From: MGBC114079 sp964531385
GTDB taxonomy: Bacteria > Bacillota > Clostridia > Lachnospirales > CAG-274
Assembly (NCBI GenBank): GCA_964531385.1
Contig: CAZHGC010000012.1
Location: 1 to 64,000, forward strand
Length of the DNA stretch: 64,000 bases
Direction of reading: 5' to 3'
In this document: positions 7,511 through 16,444 of the stretch, one piece after another
Numbering within the stretch: position 1 is the first letter of the stretch
Layout of the letters: each line of letters opens with the position of its first letter
Notes under the pieces: model-generated
Databases searched by the model: none
Told to the model about the DNA's origin: nothing
Seen by the model: only the letters and a program-made list of their open reading frames with translations
Made by a program: the position numbers and the translations under genes

Positions 7511-7924
7511 ATGGAACTCAGAAATTGTAAAAAATGCGGAAAACTTCACTATGGAACAGGCAGAGTTTGCAACGAATGCCTTAAAAAAGAAGAAGAAAAA
7601 TTTGACCTTATTAAAGCGTATCTTAAAGAGTATCCGGATAGTTCAATTGTTAAAGTTTCAAACGAAACAGGTGTTTCTGTTCCGGAAATTGAAAGGTTTT
7701 TGCGTGAGGGCAGGCTTGAAGTTACAACAGGTATGAACGATTTTTTGAAGTGCTTGAAATGCGGAAGCCCGATTAAAACAGGAAAATATTGTCCGGAATG
7801 TGAGAAAAAAGTTATTGATGACGTTAAAACGGTTTACAGAGCGGTTGCAACGGGCAATGAAAAAGAATTGCGAAGCGGTGGCGGCCCGAGAATGCACACT
7901 GATTTTGCATCTCGTAAAAATTGA
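7511..7924 (+). CDS. yvyF: YvyF-like flagellar operon protein (TIGR03826 type)
   Basis: 137-residue cytoplasmic protein with an N-terminal zinc-ribbon-like half (CKKCGKLHYGTGRVCNECL), a central helix-turn-helix-like segment (DSSIVKVSNETGVSVPEIER FLREGRLEV) and a second Cys-rich knuckle (CLKCGSPIKTGKYCPECEKK). This matches the YvyF family usually found in flagellar late operons. No flagellar genes are visible in the window, so the role here is open. GGAGGAG precedes the ATG. It is the first gene of a long same-strand run. Confidence 0.75.
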   Translation: MELRNCKKCGKLHYGTGRVCNECLKKEEEKFDLIKAYLKEYPDSSIVKVSNETGVSVPEIERFLREGRLEVTTGMNDFLKCLKCGSPIKTGKYCPECEKKVIDDVKTVYRAVATGNEKELRSGGGPRMHTDFASRKN

Positions 7925-7952
7925 GGTCTGATTGACAAAGGTGAATGACTTT

Positions 7953-9320
7953 ATGAGAAATTTATTTATTACTTTAATTTTTCTTGGCTGTTCAACATTT
8001 TTTTTCGGTTGTGGTGCTGAAAAGGAAGAATTGTTTTCGATTGATGACGAAACAAAGACTGTTTATGCAACGATGATAAACGATGTTTTGAAAGAAAAAC
8101 GCTGGAATTATGACGAAAAGGCGGTTTCTTATGAAAGAGGAACGATTCCCGACGAAAGTGTTGACGGTTTTGATGAAGTTAGGAAGGTTTTGGAAACAGA
8201 GGGAGCGAACATTGATGATATTAAGGGAATGGACACTGTTTTGGCATCGGTTAAAATTTTTCATTTTAACAACGACGAAGCCGGAAAAGCATATTTCTAT
8301 TTTATCGATGATGAACTTGTTTGCAAATATTATGTTTCCGGAAATAACATTTATGCACTTTCTCATATAAATGTGTTTTCTCCCGAAACTTTTTCGGGAA
8401 AAATTGAAAATCTTGAAAAAGAAGAAAACTTTCAATGTTTTCAAGAAGATGCTGTTTTTGACGGCTTTGAGGACAGTTGCTCTCAAAATTCGGTTGTTGG
8501 GCAAATTGCTGACGATAAAGTTAAATTTTTTAAATTTAAAGACAACAATTTTTATCTTGAAAAAGAAGTTGACTTTTCGGGGCAAGGCTTATTTCCTATG
8601 GATTTGTCGTTTGATGATGACGGGAATGTTGCTGTTTTGCTTGGAAAAAAGAAAAAGACGGAACACGAAATTATTCACAGCAAAGAAGATATTCAAGAAA
8701 TGAAAGAAAACGGATTGACAGAGGCAGAAATTAACGGAACTGAAATTTTTGCTTCTGACAGCATTGTTTTTTTTGGAAAAGATTATAAGCAGAAATTTAA
8801 GCCCTGCAAGCTTGAAGTTAGCAGTTATGGGTCTTTGGATTTTTGCAAAGGCGAAGTTTTTGTTTCGAGAGGAAAAGGCGTTGATGTTTTTTCGGAAAAA
8901 GACGGAGTTTTTTCAAAGACAAAACAATATTTACTTAAACAATGGGTTGAGAAAATTAAATCTGCGGATATTGATGGCGACGGGAAAAATGAATTTGTTA
9001 TGACAGATTGCACAAATTTATTTGTTTATTCACTTGACGACAAGCCGGCGTTATTATGGCGGACACATTTTTCGCTTAGGTCTATGAGCAAGAGATTTTA
9101 TATTGACGACCTTAACGGAGACGGTGTTGGGGAAATTTATGTTTCTGACAGCTTTTTGAAAACATCGGTTAAGTATGTTCTTGCGGAGTATGGATTTAAA
9201 TCTTTTTCTGTTGATTATGGCAATGAATACATTGTTGGAGATTTTGACGGAAACGGAAAGGCTGATTATGCTGTTATTGACAGCGACAGCGAAACTTTTA
9301 AAATTTTTGTTTGCAAATGA
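7953..9320 (+). CDS. Secreted lipoprotein with FG-GAP/VCBS-like repeats
   Basis: 455-residue predicted lipoprotein of unknown function. The signal peptide NLFITLIFLGCSTFFFGCG has a lipobox-like FFGC. The C-terminal half contains at least three calcium-loop-like repeats: DIDGDGKNEFVMTD, DLNGDGVGEIYVSD and DFDGNGKADYAVID. These are typical of FG-GAP beta-propeller blades. The start at 7953 is favoured by AAAGGTGA nine bases upstream; a TTG at 7932 is possible but leaves extra residues before the signal peptide. It is 28 bases after yvyF. The 5' two thirds show no recognisable domain. Confidence 0.75.
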   Translation: MRNLFITLIFLGCSTFFFGCGAEKEELFSIDDETKTVYATMINDVLKEKRWNYDEKAVSYERGTIPDESVDGFDEVRKVLETEGANIDDIKGMDTVLASVKIFHFNNDEAGKAYFYFIDDELVCKYYVSGNNIYALSHINVFSPETFSGKIENLEKEENFQCFQEDAVFDGFEDSCSQNSVVGQIADDKVKFFKFKDNNFYLEKEVDFSGQGLFPMDLSFDDDGNVAVLLGKKKKTEHEIIHSKEDIQEMKENGLTEAEINGTEIFASDSIVFFGKDYKQKFKPCKLEVSSYGSLDFCKGEVFVSRGKGVDVFSEKDGVFSKTKQYLLKQWVEKIKSADIDGDGKNEFVMTDCTNLFVYSLDDKPALLWRTHFSLRSMSKRFYIDDLNGDGVGEIYVSDSFLKTSVKYVLAEYGFKSFSVDYGNEYIVGDFDGNGKADYAVIDSDSETFKIFVCK

Positions 9321-9337
9321 TTTGCAACTTTATCAGA

Positions 9338-9378
9338 CAGCTGTTTTGAGGGTTTTTGCCTTTGAAGCAGCTGTTTCA
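9338..9378 (+). terminator. Hairpin after the lipoprotein gene
   Basis: ACAGCTG and CAGCTGT form an outer stem with partly paired sequence inside. There is no clear T-tract, so this is a weak candidate terminator or RNA processing site. A possible promoter (TATACT near 9430) follows. Confidence 0.3.
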
Positions 9379-9463
9379 GCGAGAAATTTGACTTTTGATT
9401 TTTTGTATAACTTTTTTATCTGTTGGTTATACTTTCCTATATGATTAAACGGAGGGTTGCCTA

Positions 9464-9784
9464 ATGGACGATAAAAAGAAAATTATTTTAATTAAAGGTG
9501 GAAAATCAAGGTGGTTTGAACAAGCGATATTTATTTTGAAAGACAAAGAAAAAGCTAAAAATATGCCTAAAAATTTTGTTGAAGAAGCTGAAAAAATTAT
9601 TAATAATTATATGATTAGAAATTATTCTTCGGAATGCAACGTTATTGAGAGTTATACAAATGCAAAGAATGTTGGAAATTCGATACATTCGAAAGCGAAA
9701 AAGAAAAAATTTGATAAATTTTTAAATGTCCTTATTATTTTGAGCTGTATTTTGATTGGGTTGATTTTATATTATTTTAATTAA
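9464..9784 (+). CDS. Small membrane-anchored protein, unknown
   Basis: 106 residues, not recognised as a named family. The N-terminal 60 residues are charged and soluble (KKIILIKGGKSRWFEQAIFI then NMPKNFVEEAEKIINNYMI); a Lys-rich stretch (KAKKKKFDKF) leads into a single C-terminal membrane helix NVLIILSCILIGLILYYF, so it looks tail-anchored with the N-terminus in the cytoplasm. GGAGGGTTGCCTA precedes the ATG. It sits 29 bases upstream of tilS and is likely co-transcribed with it. Confidence 0.6.
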   Translation: MDDKKKIILIKGGKSRWFEQAIFILKDKEKAKNMPKNFVEEAEKIINNYMIRNYSSECNVIESYTNAKNVGNSIHSKAKKKKFDKFLNVLIILSCILIGLILYYFN

Positions 9785-9813
9785 TGATATGGTTTTGATT
9801 GGGTTGATTTGGA

Positions 9814-11223
9814 ATGGATTGTGATTTTGTGATTGACAAGGTTTTGGGAACGATTGAAAAATTTAATATGCTTGATGTTGGTGATTGTGTTATTATTGGA
9901 GTTTCAGGCGGGGCGGATTCGACTTGCCTATTACATATTTTGAAAAAAATTTCTCATATTTACAATTTGAGGATAATTGTTGTTCATATTAACCACCAAA
10001 TTAGAGGAAAAGACGCTTTTGATGATGAAAAATATGTTGAGCGTTTGTGTATACAAATTGGAGTTGAATTTTTTGCATTTTCCACTGACATTAAAAAAGA
10101 GGCAAAAAGACTTTCCGTTTCGGAGGAAGAGGCGGGACGAATGTTTCGATATAAATGTTTTGATGAAGTTTGCGAGAACGTTGGCGGGGGGAAAATTGCT
10201 GTTGCACACAACAAAAACGACAACGCAGAGACGATTATTATGCGATTTATTCGTGGAACGGGAATTAAGGGGCTTTGCGGAATTTCACCAGTTAGAAAAA
10301 ACATTATACGCCCGCTTATTGAATGTGAACGATTTGAAATTGAGAATTATTGTTTTGAAAACGGAATTGATTTTAGAACGGATTTTACAAACAATATGGA
10401 AATTTACACAAGAAACAAAATTCGACTTAATCTTTTGCCTTGGATTTCTCAAAATTTAAACGAAAATATTATTTCTTCTCTTACAAAAAACGCAGAGGTT
10501 ATTTTTGAAGAAGAGCGATATCTTGAGGAAATTTCTCAAAATGCGTTTAACGAATGTGTTTTGAAAGAAAACGATGGCGAAGAGGTTGTTTTGGACTGTG
10601 AAAAGTTTTTGTCTTTTCACGAAACCGTTAGGCGGAGAGTTGTTCGGATTGCTTGTAGATTTTTTTCGAGAGATTTACACGACATATCTTTTAAACACGT
10701 TAATATGGTTATTGATTTGGCGAAGGCAGAAACAGGGAAATTTTTGCGACTTCCTTCCGACATTTATGTTGAAAAAAGCTATAATTGTTTGAAATTTTTA
10801 AAAAAAAGTCAAAAATCTTCTTTTTATTTAAAAGAACCATTGTTTTTTGACTATGAATTAATGTATAATAAAGTTATAAAAATTCAAGAGACAGGCGACA
10901 AAGTTGTTGTTTCGAGAACAGGATTTAATTCGTTCTTTTCCGAAAAGCCATATTTTACGTTATGTGTTGACGAAAGCAAAATTGTTGGAGGGCTTAAAGT
11001 TAGAAACAGAAAAAACGGCGACCGCATTTTTATTTTGGGCGTTGGAAACAAAAAGCTTAAAAATATTTTTGCTGAAAATAAAATTGGAGAAAGCCAAAGA
11101 ATGAAAGTTCCTGTTGTTTGTGATGACGAAAATGTTGTTTGTGTTGTTGGGTTGCGTAATTCTGATTTATACGCACCGAACGAAAAAACAAAAGACAAAA
11201 TTTATATATATTTTTGGAGGTAA
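9814..11223 (+). CDS. tilS: tRNA(Ile)-lysidine synthase
   Basis: Modifies the wobble cytidine of tRNA-Ile(CAU) to lysidine using ATP and lysine, making the tRNA read AUA. The N-type ATP pyrophosphatase P-loop is GVSGGADSTCLLHIL (about residue 30); further motifs are VVHINHQIRG, AVAHNKNDNAETIIMRFIRG and GIKGLCGISPVRKNIIRPLI. The C-terminal substrate-binding domain has LKVRNRKNGDRI and KLKNIFAENKIGESQR. Length 469 is normal. No strong ribosome binding site precedes the ATG at 9814. The 3' end overlaps the hpt ribosome binding site, the common tilS-hpt arrangement. Confidence 0.96.
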   Translation: MDCDFVIDKVLGTIEKFNMLDVGDCVIIGVSGGADSTCLLHILKKISHIYNLRIIVVHINHQIRGKDAFDDEKYVERLCIQIGVEFFAFSTDIKKEAKRLSVSEEEAGRMFRYKCFDEVCENVGGGKIAVAHNKNDNAETIIMRFIRGTGIKGLCGISPVRKNIIRPLIECERFEIENYCFENGIDFRTDFTNNMEIYTRNKIRLNLLPWISQNLNENIISSLTKNAEVIFEEERYLEEISQNAFNECVLKENDGEEVVLDCEKFLSFHETVRRRVVRIACRFFSRDLHDISFKHVNMVIDLAKAETGKFLRLPSDIYVEKSYNCLKFLKKSQKSSFYLKEPLFFDYELMYNKVIKIQETGDKVVVSRTGFNSFFSEKPYFTLCVDESKIVGGLKVRNRKNGDRIFILGVGNKKLKNIFAENKIGESQRMKVPVVCDDENVVCVVGLRNSDLYAPNEKTKDKIYIYFWR

Positions 11224-11228
11224 TCTTT

Positions 11229-11756
11229 ATGAAAGAGACTATTAGTGTTCTTATTCCCGAAAAAGAAATTGAAAAAAGAGTTTGTGAAATTGCAGAGCAA
11301 ATTTCAAAGGATTTTGAGGGCAAAAGCATTACTTTGATTTGCATTTTAAAAGGCGGGGTTATGTTTTTGGTTGACCTTGCAAAAAGAATCAGACAGAATG
11401 TTGAGTTTGATTTTATGGACGTTTCAAGCTATGAAAACGGCACAGAATCAAGCGGAAATATTAAGATAAACAAAGATTTGGAAAATCCTATTGAGGGAAA
11501 GAATGTTGTTATTGTTGAAGACATTATCGATTCCGGAAGAACTTTGAGTTATCTTTACAGATATCTTAAAGATAAAAAACCGGCAGCTCTTAAAATTTGC
11601 ACACTTTTTGACAAACCGGAAAGACGTGTTTTTGATATAAAAGTTGATTATACAGGGTTTGAAATTCCCGATGAATTTATTGTTGGTTATGGTCTTGATT
11701 ATGCGGAACAATACAGAAATTTGCCATATATAGGAATTCTTAAATTTGAAGAATAA
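11229..11756 (+). CDS. hpt: Hypoxanthine phosphoribosyltransferase
   Basis: Purine salvage enzyme converting hypoxanthine or guanine plus PRPP to IMP or GMP. 175 residues. The PRPP-binding loop is VVIVEDIIDSGRTLSYL, preceded by LKGGVMFLVDLAKRI and DFMDVSSYENGTESSG. The C-terminal DYTGFEIPDEFIVGYGLDYA and EQYRNLPYIGIL are diagnostic. Start at 11229 with GGAGGTAATCTTT, which overlaps the tilS stop codon. In many Firmicutes ftsH follows hpt; here an amidase does. Confidence 0.97.
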   Translation: MKETISVLIPEKEIEKRVCEIAEQISKDFEGKSITLICILKGGVMFLVDLAKRIRQNVEFDFMDVSSYENGTESSGNIKINKDLENPIEGKNVVIVEDIIDSGRTLSYLYRYLKDKKPAALKICTLFDKPERRVFDIKVDYTGFEIPDEFIVGYGLDYAEQYRNLPYIGILKFEE

Positions 11757-11803
11757 TTATGTTTTTTTGAATGCCTTTTTTGGTGCTTTTAAGGGGGCTT
11801 TAT

Positions 11804-12874
11804 ATGAAAAAAATTTTTTATAAAGTTAAATCCAAAGTATCCAATTTTTTGTGGAACAGCAAAAAGCCTTTTTTTGCTGTGATGTTTATTTGCATTTTTG
11901 CATTGCTTGTTTTTTTAAGTTGTGCCATTGTTTCATCATACAACCGTTCGGGGGAAGTTTTTGAAGTTGGAACAAAATTTGGAACGGAACGCAACCAAAT
12001 TTTGGAGCAAAAAAAGATTTGTCTTGAATTTAAAGAAAGCGGAGAAATTTCAATTATCAAGCGTGGGCTTATAGATTTGGATTTTGAAAAGCTTTCGATT
12101 GACGACAAATATTTATCTTATGAATATAAAATTATTTTTCCAGGGGACTATTTGAGTTTTTTTGAAGATGATTTTTATTCGGTTAAAAATGATTTTATCG
12201 ATTCGGTTTACATAGAAAACAATGACAGCGGAAAAACTGTTTTAACCGTTAAAGAAACAGATATATTTGCATTTGATATTTTTAAAGAGGATAATTGTGC
12301 TTTTTTTGTTCCGATTTCTCCGAAAGAGCATTATGAAAACATTATTGTTATCGATGCGGGTCATGGCGGAACTGACTTTGGTGTTGGAAACGGGGATATT
12401 TTTGAAAAAAACATTGCTTTGGATATTTGCCGAAAAATTGGCGAAAGGCTTGAAAAATCGGAAAACATTAAAGTTTATTTTACAAGAGACGATGATTATT
12501 TCCTTAAAGACGAAGAAAGAGCCTTTTTTGCAAATCAATATGCGGATTTTTTATTGTCGATTCACGTTAATTCTTTTGATAATTTTAATTTTTCGGAAAA
12601 GTCAAATATAAATTATTTTTCACAAAACGGGAAAAATTCCGAGTCGGAAAACTTTGCTAAAATTTTGCAAAAGCATTTTTATGAAAAATTTTCTCTTGCA
12701 AAAGAAATTGATGTTTTTGAAGATAGTTGTTTTTTGCTTGAAAAAACGGAAGTTCCGTCTGTTTTGGTTGAATTTGGCTGTTATAATCTTGAGAAAAATT
12801 CCATTGATGAAAACTTTATCGATGGGGCGGCGGACGCTGTTGTTGATGCAATTAACGAATTTTTTTGCCAATGA
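11804..12874 (+). CDS. Membrane-anchored N-acetylmuramoyl-L-alanine amidase (Amidase_3)
   Basis: Cell-wall hydrolase cleaving the bond between MurNAc and L-alanine, acting outside the membrane. After a Lys-rich N-terminus one membrane anchor is seen (FFAVMFICIFALLVFLSCAI). About 130 residues without known domain follow, then the catalytic domain from about residue 180: VIDAGHGGTDFGVGNGDIFE (zinc His), the IFEKNIALDI Glu, YFTRDDDYFLKDEERAFFAN, LLSIHVNSF (zinc His) and SVLVEFGCYNL (catalytic Glu). 356 residues; AAGGGGGCTTTAT precedes the ATG. It is CwlD-like in fold, and a role in spore cortex or growth is not decided. Confidence 0.88.
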   Translation: MKKIFYKVKSKVSNFLWNSKKPFFAVMFICIFALLVFLSCAIVSSYNRSGEVFEVGTKFGTERNQILEQKKICLEFKESGEISIIKRGLIDLDFEKLSIDDKYLSYEYKIIFPGDYLSFFEDDFYSVKNDFIDSVYIENNDSGKTVLTVKETDIFAFDIFKEDNCAFFVPISPKEHYENIIVIDAGHGGTDFGVGNGDIFEKNIALDICRKIGERLEKSENIKVYFTRDDDYFLKDEERAFFANQYADFLLSIHVNSFDNFNFSEKSNINYFSQNGKNSESENFAKILQKHFYEKFSLAKEIDVFEDSCFLLEKTEVPSVLVEFGCYNLEKNSIDENFIDGAADAVVDAINEFFCQ

Positions 12875-12948
12875 GCTGAAATTTTGATTTTGGGAAAAAT
12901 AGTTTTAAGTTATAGTTATTGGCGAAGTTTATGTATGGGTGGTTTTAT

Positions 12949-15210
12949 ATGGACGAACAAGTTATTATTGAGGGAATTGTCAGCGGGATTGTTTTTTACA
13001 ATTCCGAAAACGGATATACTGTTTTTTCGCTTGAAACGGAATATAATGATGACAAAGATATTGACGATGAAATTATATGTGTTGGAACGGTTCCGGGGAT
13101 AAACGAGGGCGAAAATATTAAAGTTACCGGTTCTTTTGTTGTTCACCCAAATTATGGGCGACAGCTCAGTATTCTTGTTTATGAAAAAACTATTCCGAAA
13201 ACCGAAAAGGGAATTGAAAGATATTTGGCTTCGGGCGTTATTAAAGGGATTGGCCCGAGGATTGCCAACAAAATTGTTGAAAAATTTGGAATTGAAACTT
13301 TGAATATTTTTGAAAACGAGCCCGAAAGGCTTTCTGAAATTCGAGGAATAAGCAGAGAAAAAGCGATTTCTATTGGTGCTGTTTTTCACGAACAAGCAGA
13401 CTTAAGAAGAGCTATGTTATATCTTCAGGATTATGGCATAAGCCCTGTTTATGCTATGAAAATTTACAAGAGATTTAAAGAAAAGACTCTTGAAGTTGTT
13501 CAAAAAAATCCTTATATTCTTGCGGAGGAGGTTTTTGGGATTGGCTTTAAAACGGCAGATGGAATTGCCGAAAAGGTTGGCATTGAAAAAAACTCACCTT
13601 TTAGAATTGAGTCGGGGATTAAATTTGTTTTGAACAGCGAGGCGAACAACGGAAACGTTTATTTGCCGATTGATACACTTATAAAAAAGACGGCAGGACT
13701 TTTAAACATTGCCGATGAAAACATTGAAAACACAATTTTGAAGCTTAACGTTACGAAACAGGTTTGGGTTGAGGACGATGAAGATGCGGGAAGAATTGTT
13801 TTTTTAAATTCTTATTTTTACTATGAAAAATATGTTGCAAGGAAGCTTGTTGAATTATCCGTTGCGGAAGTTGAAGAAAAAGCAGACTATAAAAAAGAGC
13901 TTTTAAATTTTGAAAAAAGCAGTGGGATTATGCTTGCAAAAAACCAGAAGCTTGCGGTTTTGGAAGCTATGCAAAACGGTGTTCTTGTTATTACGGGAGG
14001 CCCCGGAACAGGAAAGACAACAACTATTAACACAATTATAAAGCTTATGAAAAGCGAGGGTTATGAAATTAGCCTTGCCGCACCGACAGGACGTGCCGCA
14101 AAGCGTATGACAGAGACAACGGGACTTGAGGCTCAGACAATTCACAGGCTTCTCGGAATTAGTTTTATTTCTGATGACAACAAGAAGCAAAGTTTTGACA
14201 AAAACGAGGACAACCCCATTGAGGCTGATGTTGTTATTGTTGACGAAAGTTCTATGGTTGACATTATTTTGATGTACAATCTTTTGAAAGCGATTGCTTA
14301 TGGAACAAGGCTTATTCTGGTTGGTGATGTTGACCAACTTCCGTCGGTTGGGCCGGGGAATGTTTTGAAAGACATTATAAACAGTGAATGTATTAAAGTT
14401 GTTCGGCTTAACGAAATTTTTAGACAAGCGGAGCAAAGTGCCATTGTTATGAATGCCCACAGGATTAACAAAGGCGAATATCCTGTTTTGAACGAAAAAG
14501 AAAAAGATTTTTTCTTTATGAAAAGATATGATGCGGGAAACGCAGCACAAACTATTTTGGAGCTTGTTACAACAAGGCTTCCCAAATATTTGAATTGCAA
14601 CGGAATTAAAGATATTCAAATTTTGACACCTATGCGAAAAGCAACTTTGGGAACGGGCAATCTTAATTCATTGCTTCAGGAAAGGCTCAATCCGAAAGAC
14701 AAGTATAAATCTGAAAAAGAGTTTAGAAAGCTTATTTTTCGAGAAGGCGACAAAGTTATGCAAATTAAAAATAATTACAATATGGTTTGGAGCATTTTTG
14801 ACGGGAAAAGAAGAAAAACTGACGAGGGCGTTGGGGTTTTTAACGGTGACGAGGGAATAATTGAAAGAATTGACAATGACGGCGAATATATGGACGTTTT
14901 ATTTGACGATTGCAAAGTTGTTAGATATGATTTTACACAGCTTGACGAACTTGAGTTATCATATGCTATTACAATTCATAAATCACAAGGAAGCGAATAT
15001 AAAGCGGTTATTATTCCGATTTATTCCGGTCCGGATATGCTTCTTAACAGAAATCTTCTTTATACAGCCGTTACAAGAGCCAAAGAACTTGCGGTTTTGG
15101 TTGGTTCGCCGGAAGTTCTTTTCAGAATGATTGACAACAACAAGCAAATTGACAGATTTACCGCACTTAGAAAGAGAATTTGCGAGATGAAGGAGGTTAA
15201 TTCGATTTGA
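12949..15210 (+). CDS. recD2: RecD2-type SF1B DNA helicase
   Basis: 5'-3' DNA helicase acting alone, without RecBC, in repair and replication. 753 residues: N-terminal OB-like region (IIEGIVSGIVFYNSENGYTV), helix-hairpin-helix repeats (GVIKGIGPRIANKIVEKFG and similar, about residues 90-210), Walker A GGPGTGKTTTINTII (about 350), Walker B VVIVDESSMVD (about 430), LVGDVDQLPSVGPG, and a C-terminal UvrD-like domain with SYAITIHKSQGSEY and TAVTRAKEL. The long N-terminal region distinguishes RecD2 from RecD. The start at 12949 is set by homology; the binding site is weak. The stop overlaps the engB start. Confidence 0.94.
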   Translation: MDEQVIIEGIVSGIVFYNSENGYTVFSLETEYNDDKDIDDEIICVGTVPGINEGENIKVTGSFVVHPNYGRQLSILVYEKTIPKTEKGIERYLASGVIKGIGPRIANKIVEKFGIETLNIFENEPERLSEIRGISREKAISIGAVFHEQADLRRAMLYLQDYGISPVYAMKIYKRFKEKTLEVVQKNPYILAEEVFGIGFKTADGIAEKVGIEKNSPFRIESGIKFVLNSEANNGNVYLPIDTLIKKTAGLLNIADENIENTILKLNVTKQVWVEDDEDAGRIVFLNSYFYYEKYVARKLVELSVAEVEEKADYKKELLNFEKSSGIMLAKNQKLAVLEAMQNGVLVITGGPGTGKTTTINTIIKLMKSEGYEISLAAPTGRAAKRMTETTGLEAQTIHRLLGISFISDDNKKQSFDKNEDNPIEADVVIVDESSMVDIILMYNLLKAIAYGTRLILVGDVDQLPSVGPGNVLKDIINSECIKVVRLNEIFRQAEQSAIVMNAHRINKGEYPVLNEKEKDFFFMKRYDAGNAAQTILELVTTRLPKYLNCNGIKDIQILTPMRKATLGTGNLNSLLQERLNPKDKYKSEKEFRKLIFREGDKVMQIKNNYNMVWSIFDGKRRKTDEGVGVFNGDEGIIERIDNDGEYMDVLFDDCKVVRYDFTQLDELELSYAITIHKSQGSEYKAVIIPIYSGPDMLLNRNLLYTAVTRAKELAVLVGSPEVLFRMIDNNKQIDRFTALRKRICEMKEVNSI

Positions 15211-15815
15211 ATGTAAATAATGTAAATCTTGCGGCGGTTGCCGTTAGAAAAGAGCAATATCCCGAAGGAGGACTTCCCGAAGTTGCTTTTGCGGGAAAAT
15301 CGAACGTTGGCAAGTCATCGCTTATAAACGCAATGATTAACAGAAAGGCTCTTGCGAGAACGAGCGGAAGCCCCGGAAAAACAAGAACTATTAATTTTTA
15401 CAATGTTGAAAATTCACTTATGTTTGTTGATTTACCGGGATACGGTTATGCAAGAACTTCGAAAAGCGAGCAGGAAAAATGGGGCAAGATGATTGAGGGA
15501 TATCTTATGAAGAGGGAATATCTCAAAGGAATTATTTTGCTTATTGATATTAGGCACGAGCCCGGAGAAAACGACAAAATGATGTACGAATGGCTTAGGC
15601 ACTATGGGCATAAAATAATTATTGTTGCAACAAAGAGCGACAAACTTAAAAGAAGCCAAATTAACAAGCATTTATCTGTTATTATAAAGTCGTTAAATCT
15701 TGAAAAAGACGACATTATTATACCTTTTTCAAGTGAAAACAAGAGCGGAAAAGACGAACTTTGGGAAGTTATTGAAGAACTTATTCTTGAAAATTATGAA
15801 GAGGCGGGAGAATAG
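15207..15815 (+). CDS. engB: GTPase EngB/YsxC (ribosome biogenesis)
   Basis: Essential GTPase for 50S subunit assembly, 202 residues. G1 GKSNVGKSSLINAMI, switch I around SPGKTRTINFY, G3 DLPGYGYA, G4 ATKSDKLK, and the C-terminal FSSENKSGKDELWEVI. The start is a TTG at 15207 that overlaps the recD2 stop in TTGA; AAGGAGG lies 10 bases upstream and the N-terminal NVNNVNLAAVAVRKEQYPEG lines up with the family from this codon. The nearby ATG at 15211 runs straight into a stop. Translation is probably coupled to recD2. Confidence 0.95.
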   Translation: MNVNNVNLAAVAVRKEQYPEGGLPEVAFAGKSNVGKSSLINAMINRKALARTSGSPGKTRTINFYNVENSLMFVDLPGYGYARTSKSEQEKWGKMIEGYLMKREYLKGIILLIDIRHEPGENDKMMYEWLRHYGHKIIIVATKSDKLKRSQINKHLSVIIKSLNLEKDDIIIPFSSENKSGKDELWEVIEELILENYEEAGE

Positions 15816-15817
15816 TT

Positions 15818-16417
15818 ATGGCTGTTAAGAAAAAGAGCGGTTTGATTAAAATTTTGATGCTGCTTATTTTTGTTACTTGTGTTATTTTTATTAGTGCGGT
15901 TTCTTGGAAAAGCGGAAGCGAAGCGTTACACAGTGATTTTGAAAACGGAAAAAAAGCGGCTGCGGAAGTTTTATATAACGATATTTCGGGAACGGATTTT
16001 GAGAAAAATTATCCAAAAACACCGGAAGAGGTTATGGTTGCATATGGAAAATGCTACAAGCTTATTTATGGCAATATGATTAAAAACGAAGAAATTTTTG
16101 CGGAAGTTTTACACATTCAGCGAAAGTTTTATTCGGAAGAGCTTGCTTCGAAAAACGTTTTTGAAGAGCAACTTAAAAAAATCAAGGAAGATGTTGAAAA
16201 TTTGAAAAAAGAGAAAGTTACTGTTATTGAATTTGAGACAAAGCCACCGATTTATGACAAAAAATATGACACTTGCGAAGTTAGAACAGTTATCAGCACA
16301 AATGCAAAGCTTGACGGACAGAGTTTGAAAGTATATATGCTGTTTAATGTTATTAAAGACAAAGACGGATTTTGGAAAATTCAATCATTTAGAAACACCA
16401 ACAGTGATTTTGAATAA
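15818..16417 (+). CDS. Membrane-anchored protein, unknown
   Basis: 199 residues, not recognised as a named family. One N-terminal membrane segment (ILMLLIFVTCVIFISAV) leaves the rest outside. The exposed part begins with a helical region (TPEEVMVAYGKCYKLIYG), contains a coiled-coil-like stretch (EEQLKKIKEDVENLKKEK) and ends with a domain finishing in GFWKIQSFRNTNSDFE, reminiscent of small NTF2-like or DUF tails. GGCGGGAGAATAG precedes the ATG, 3 bases after engB. Operon position between engB and coaX gives no clear function. Confidence 0.65.
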   Translation: MAVKKKSGLIKILMLLIFVTCVIFISAVSWKSGSEALHSDFENGKKAAAEVLYNDISGTDFEKNYPKTPEEVMVAYGKCYKLIYGNMIKNEEIFAEVLHIQRKFYSEELASKNVFEEQLKKIKEDVENLKKEKVTVIEFETKPPIYDKKYDTCEVRTVISTNAKLDGQSLKVYMLFNVIKDKDGFWKIQSFRNTNSDFE

Positions 16418-16444
16418 TTTTTGATTTATTTGGAGATTTTTGTT

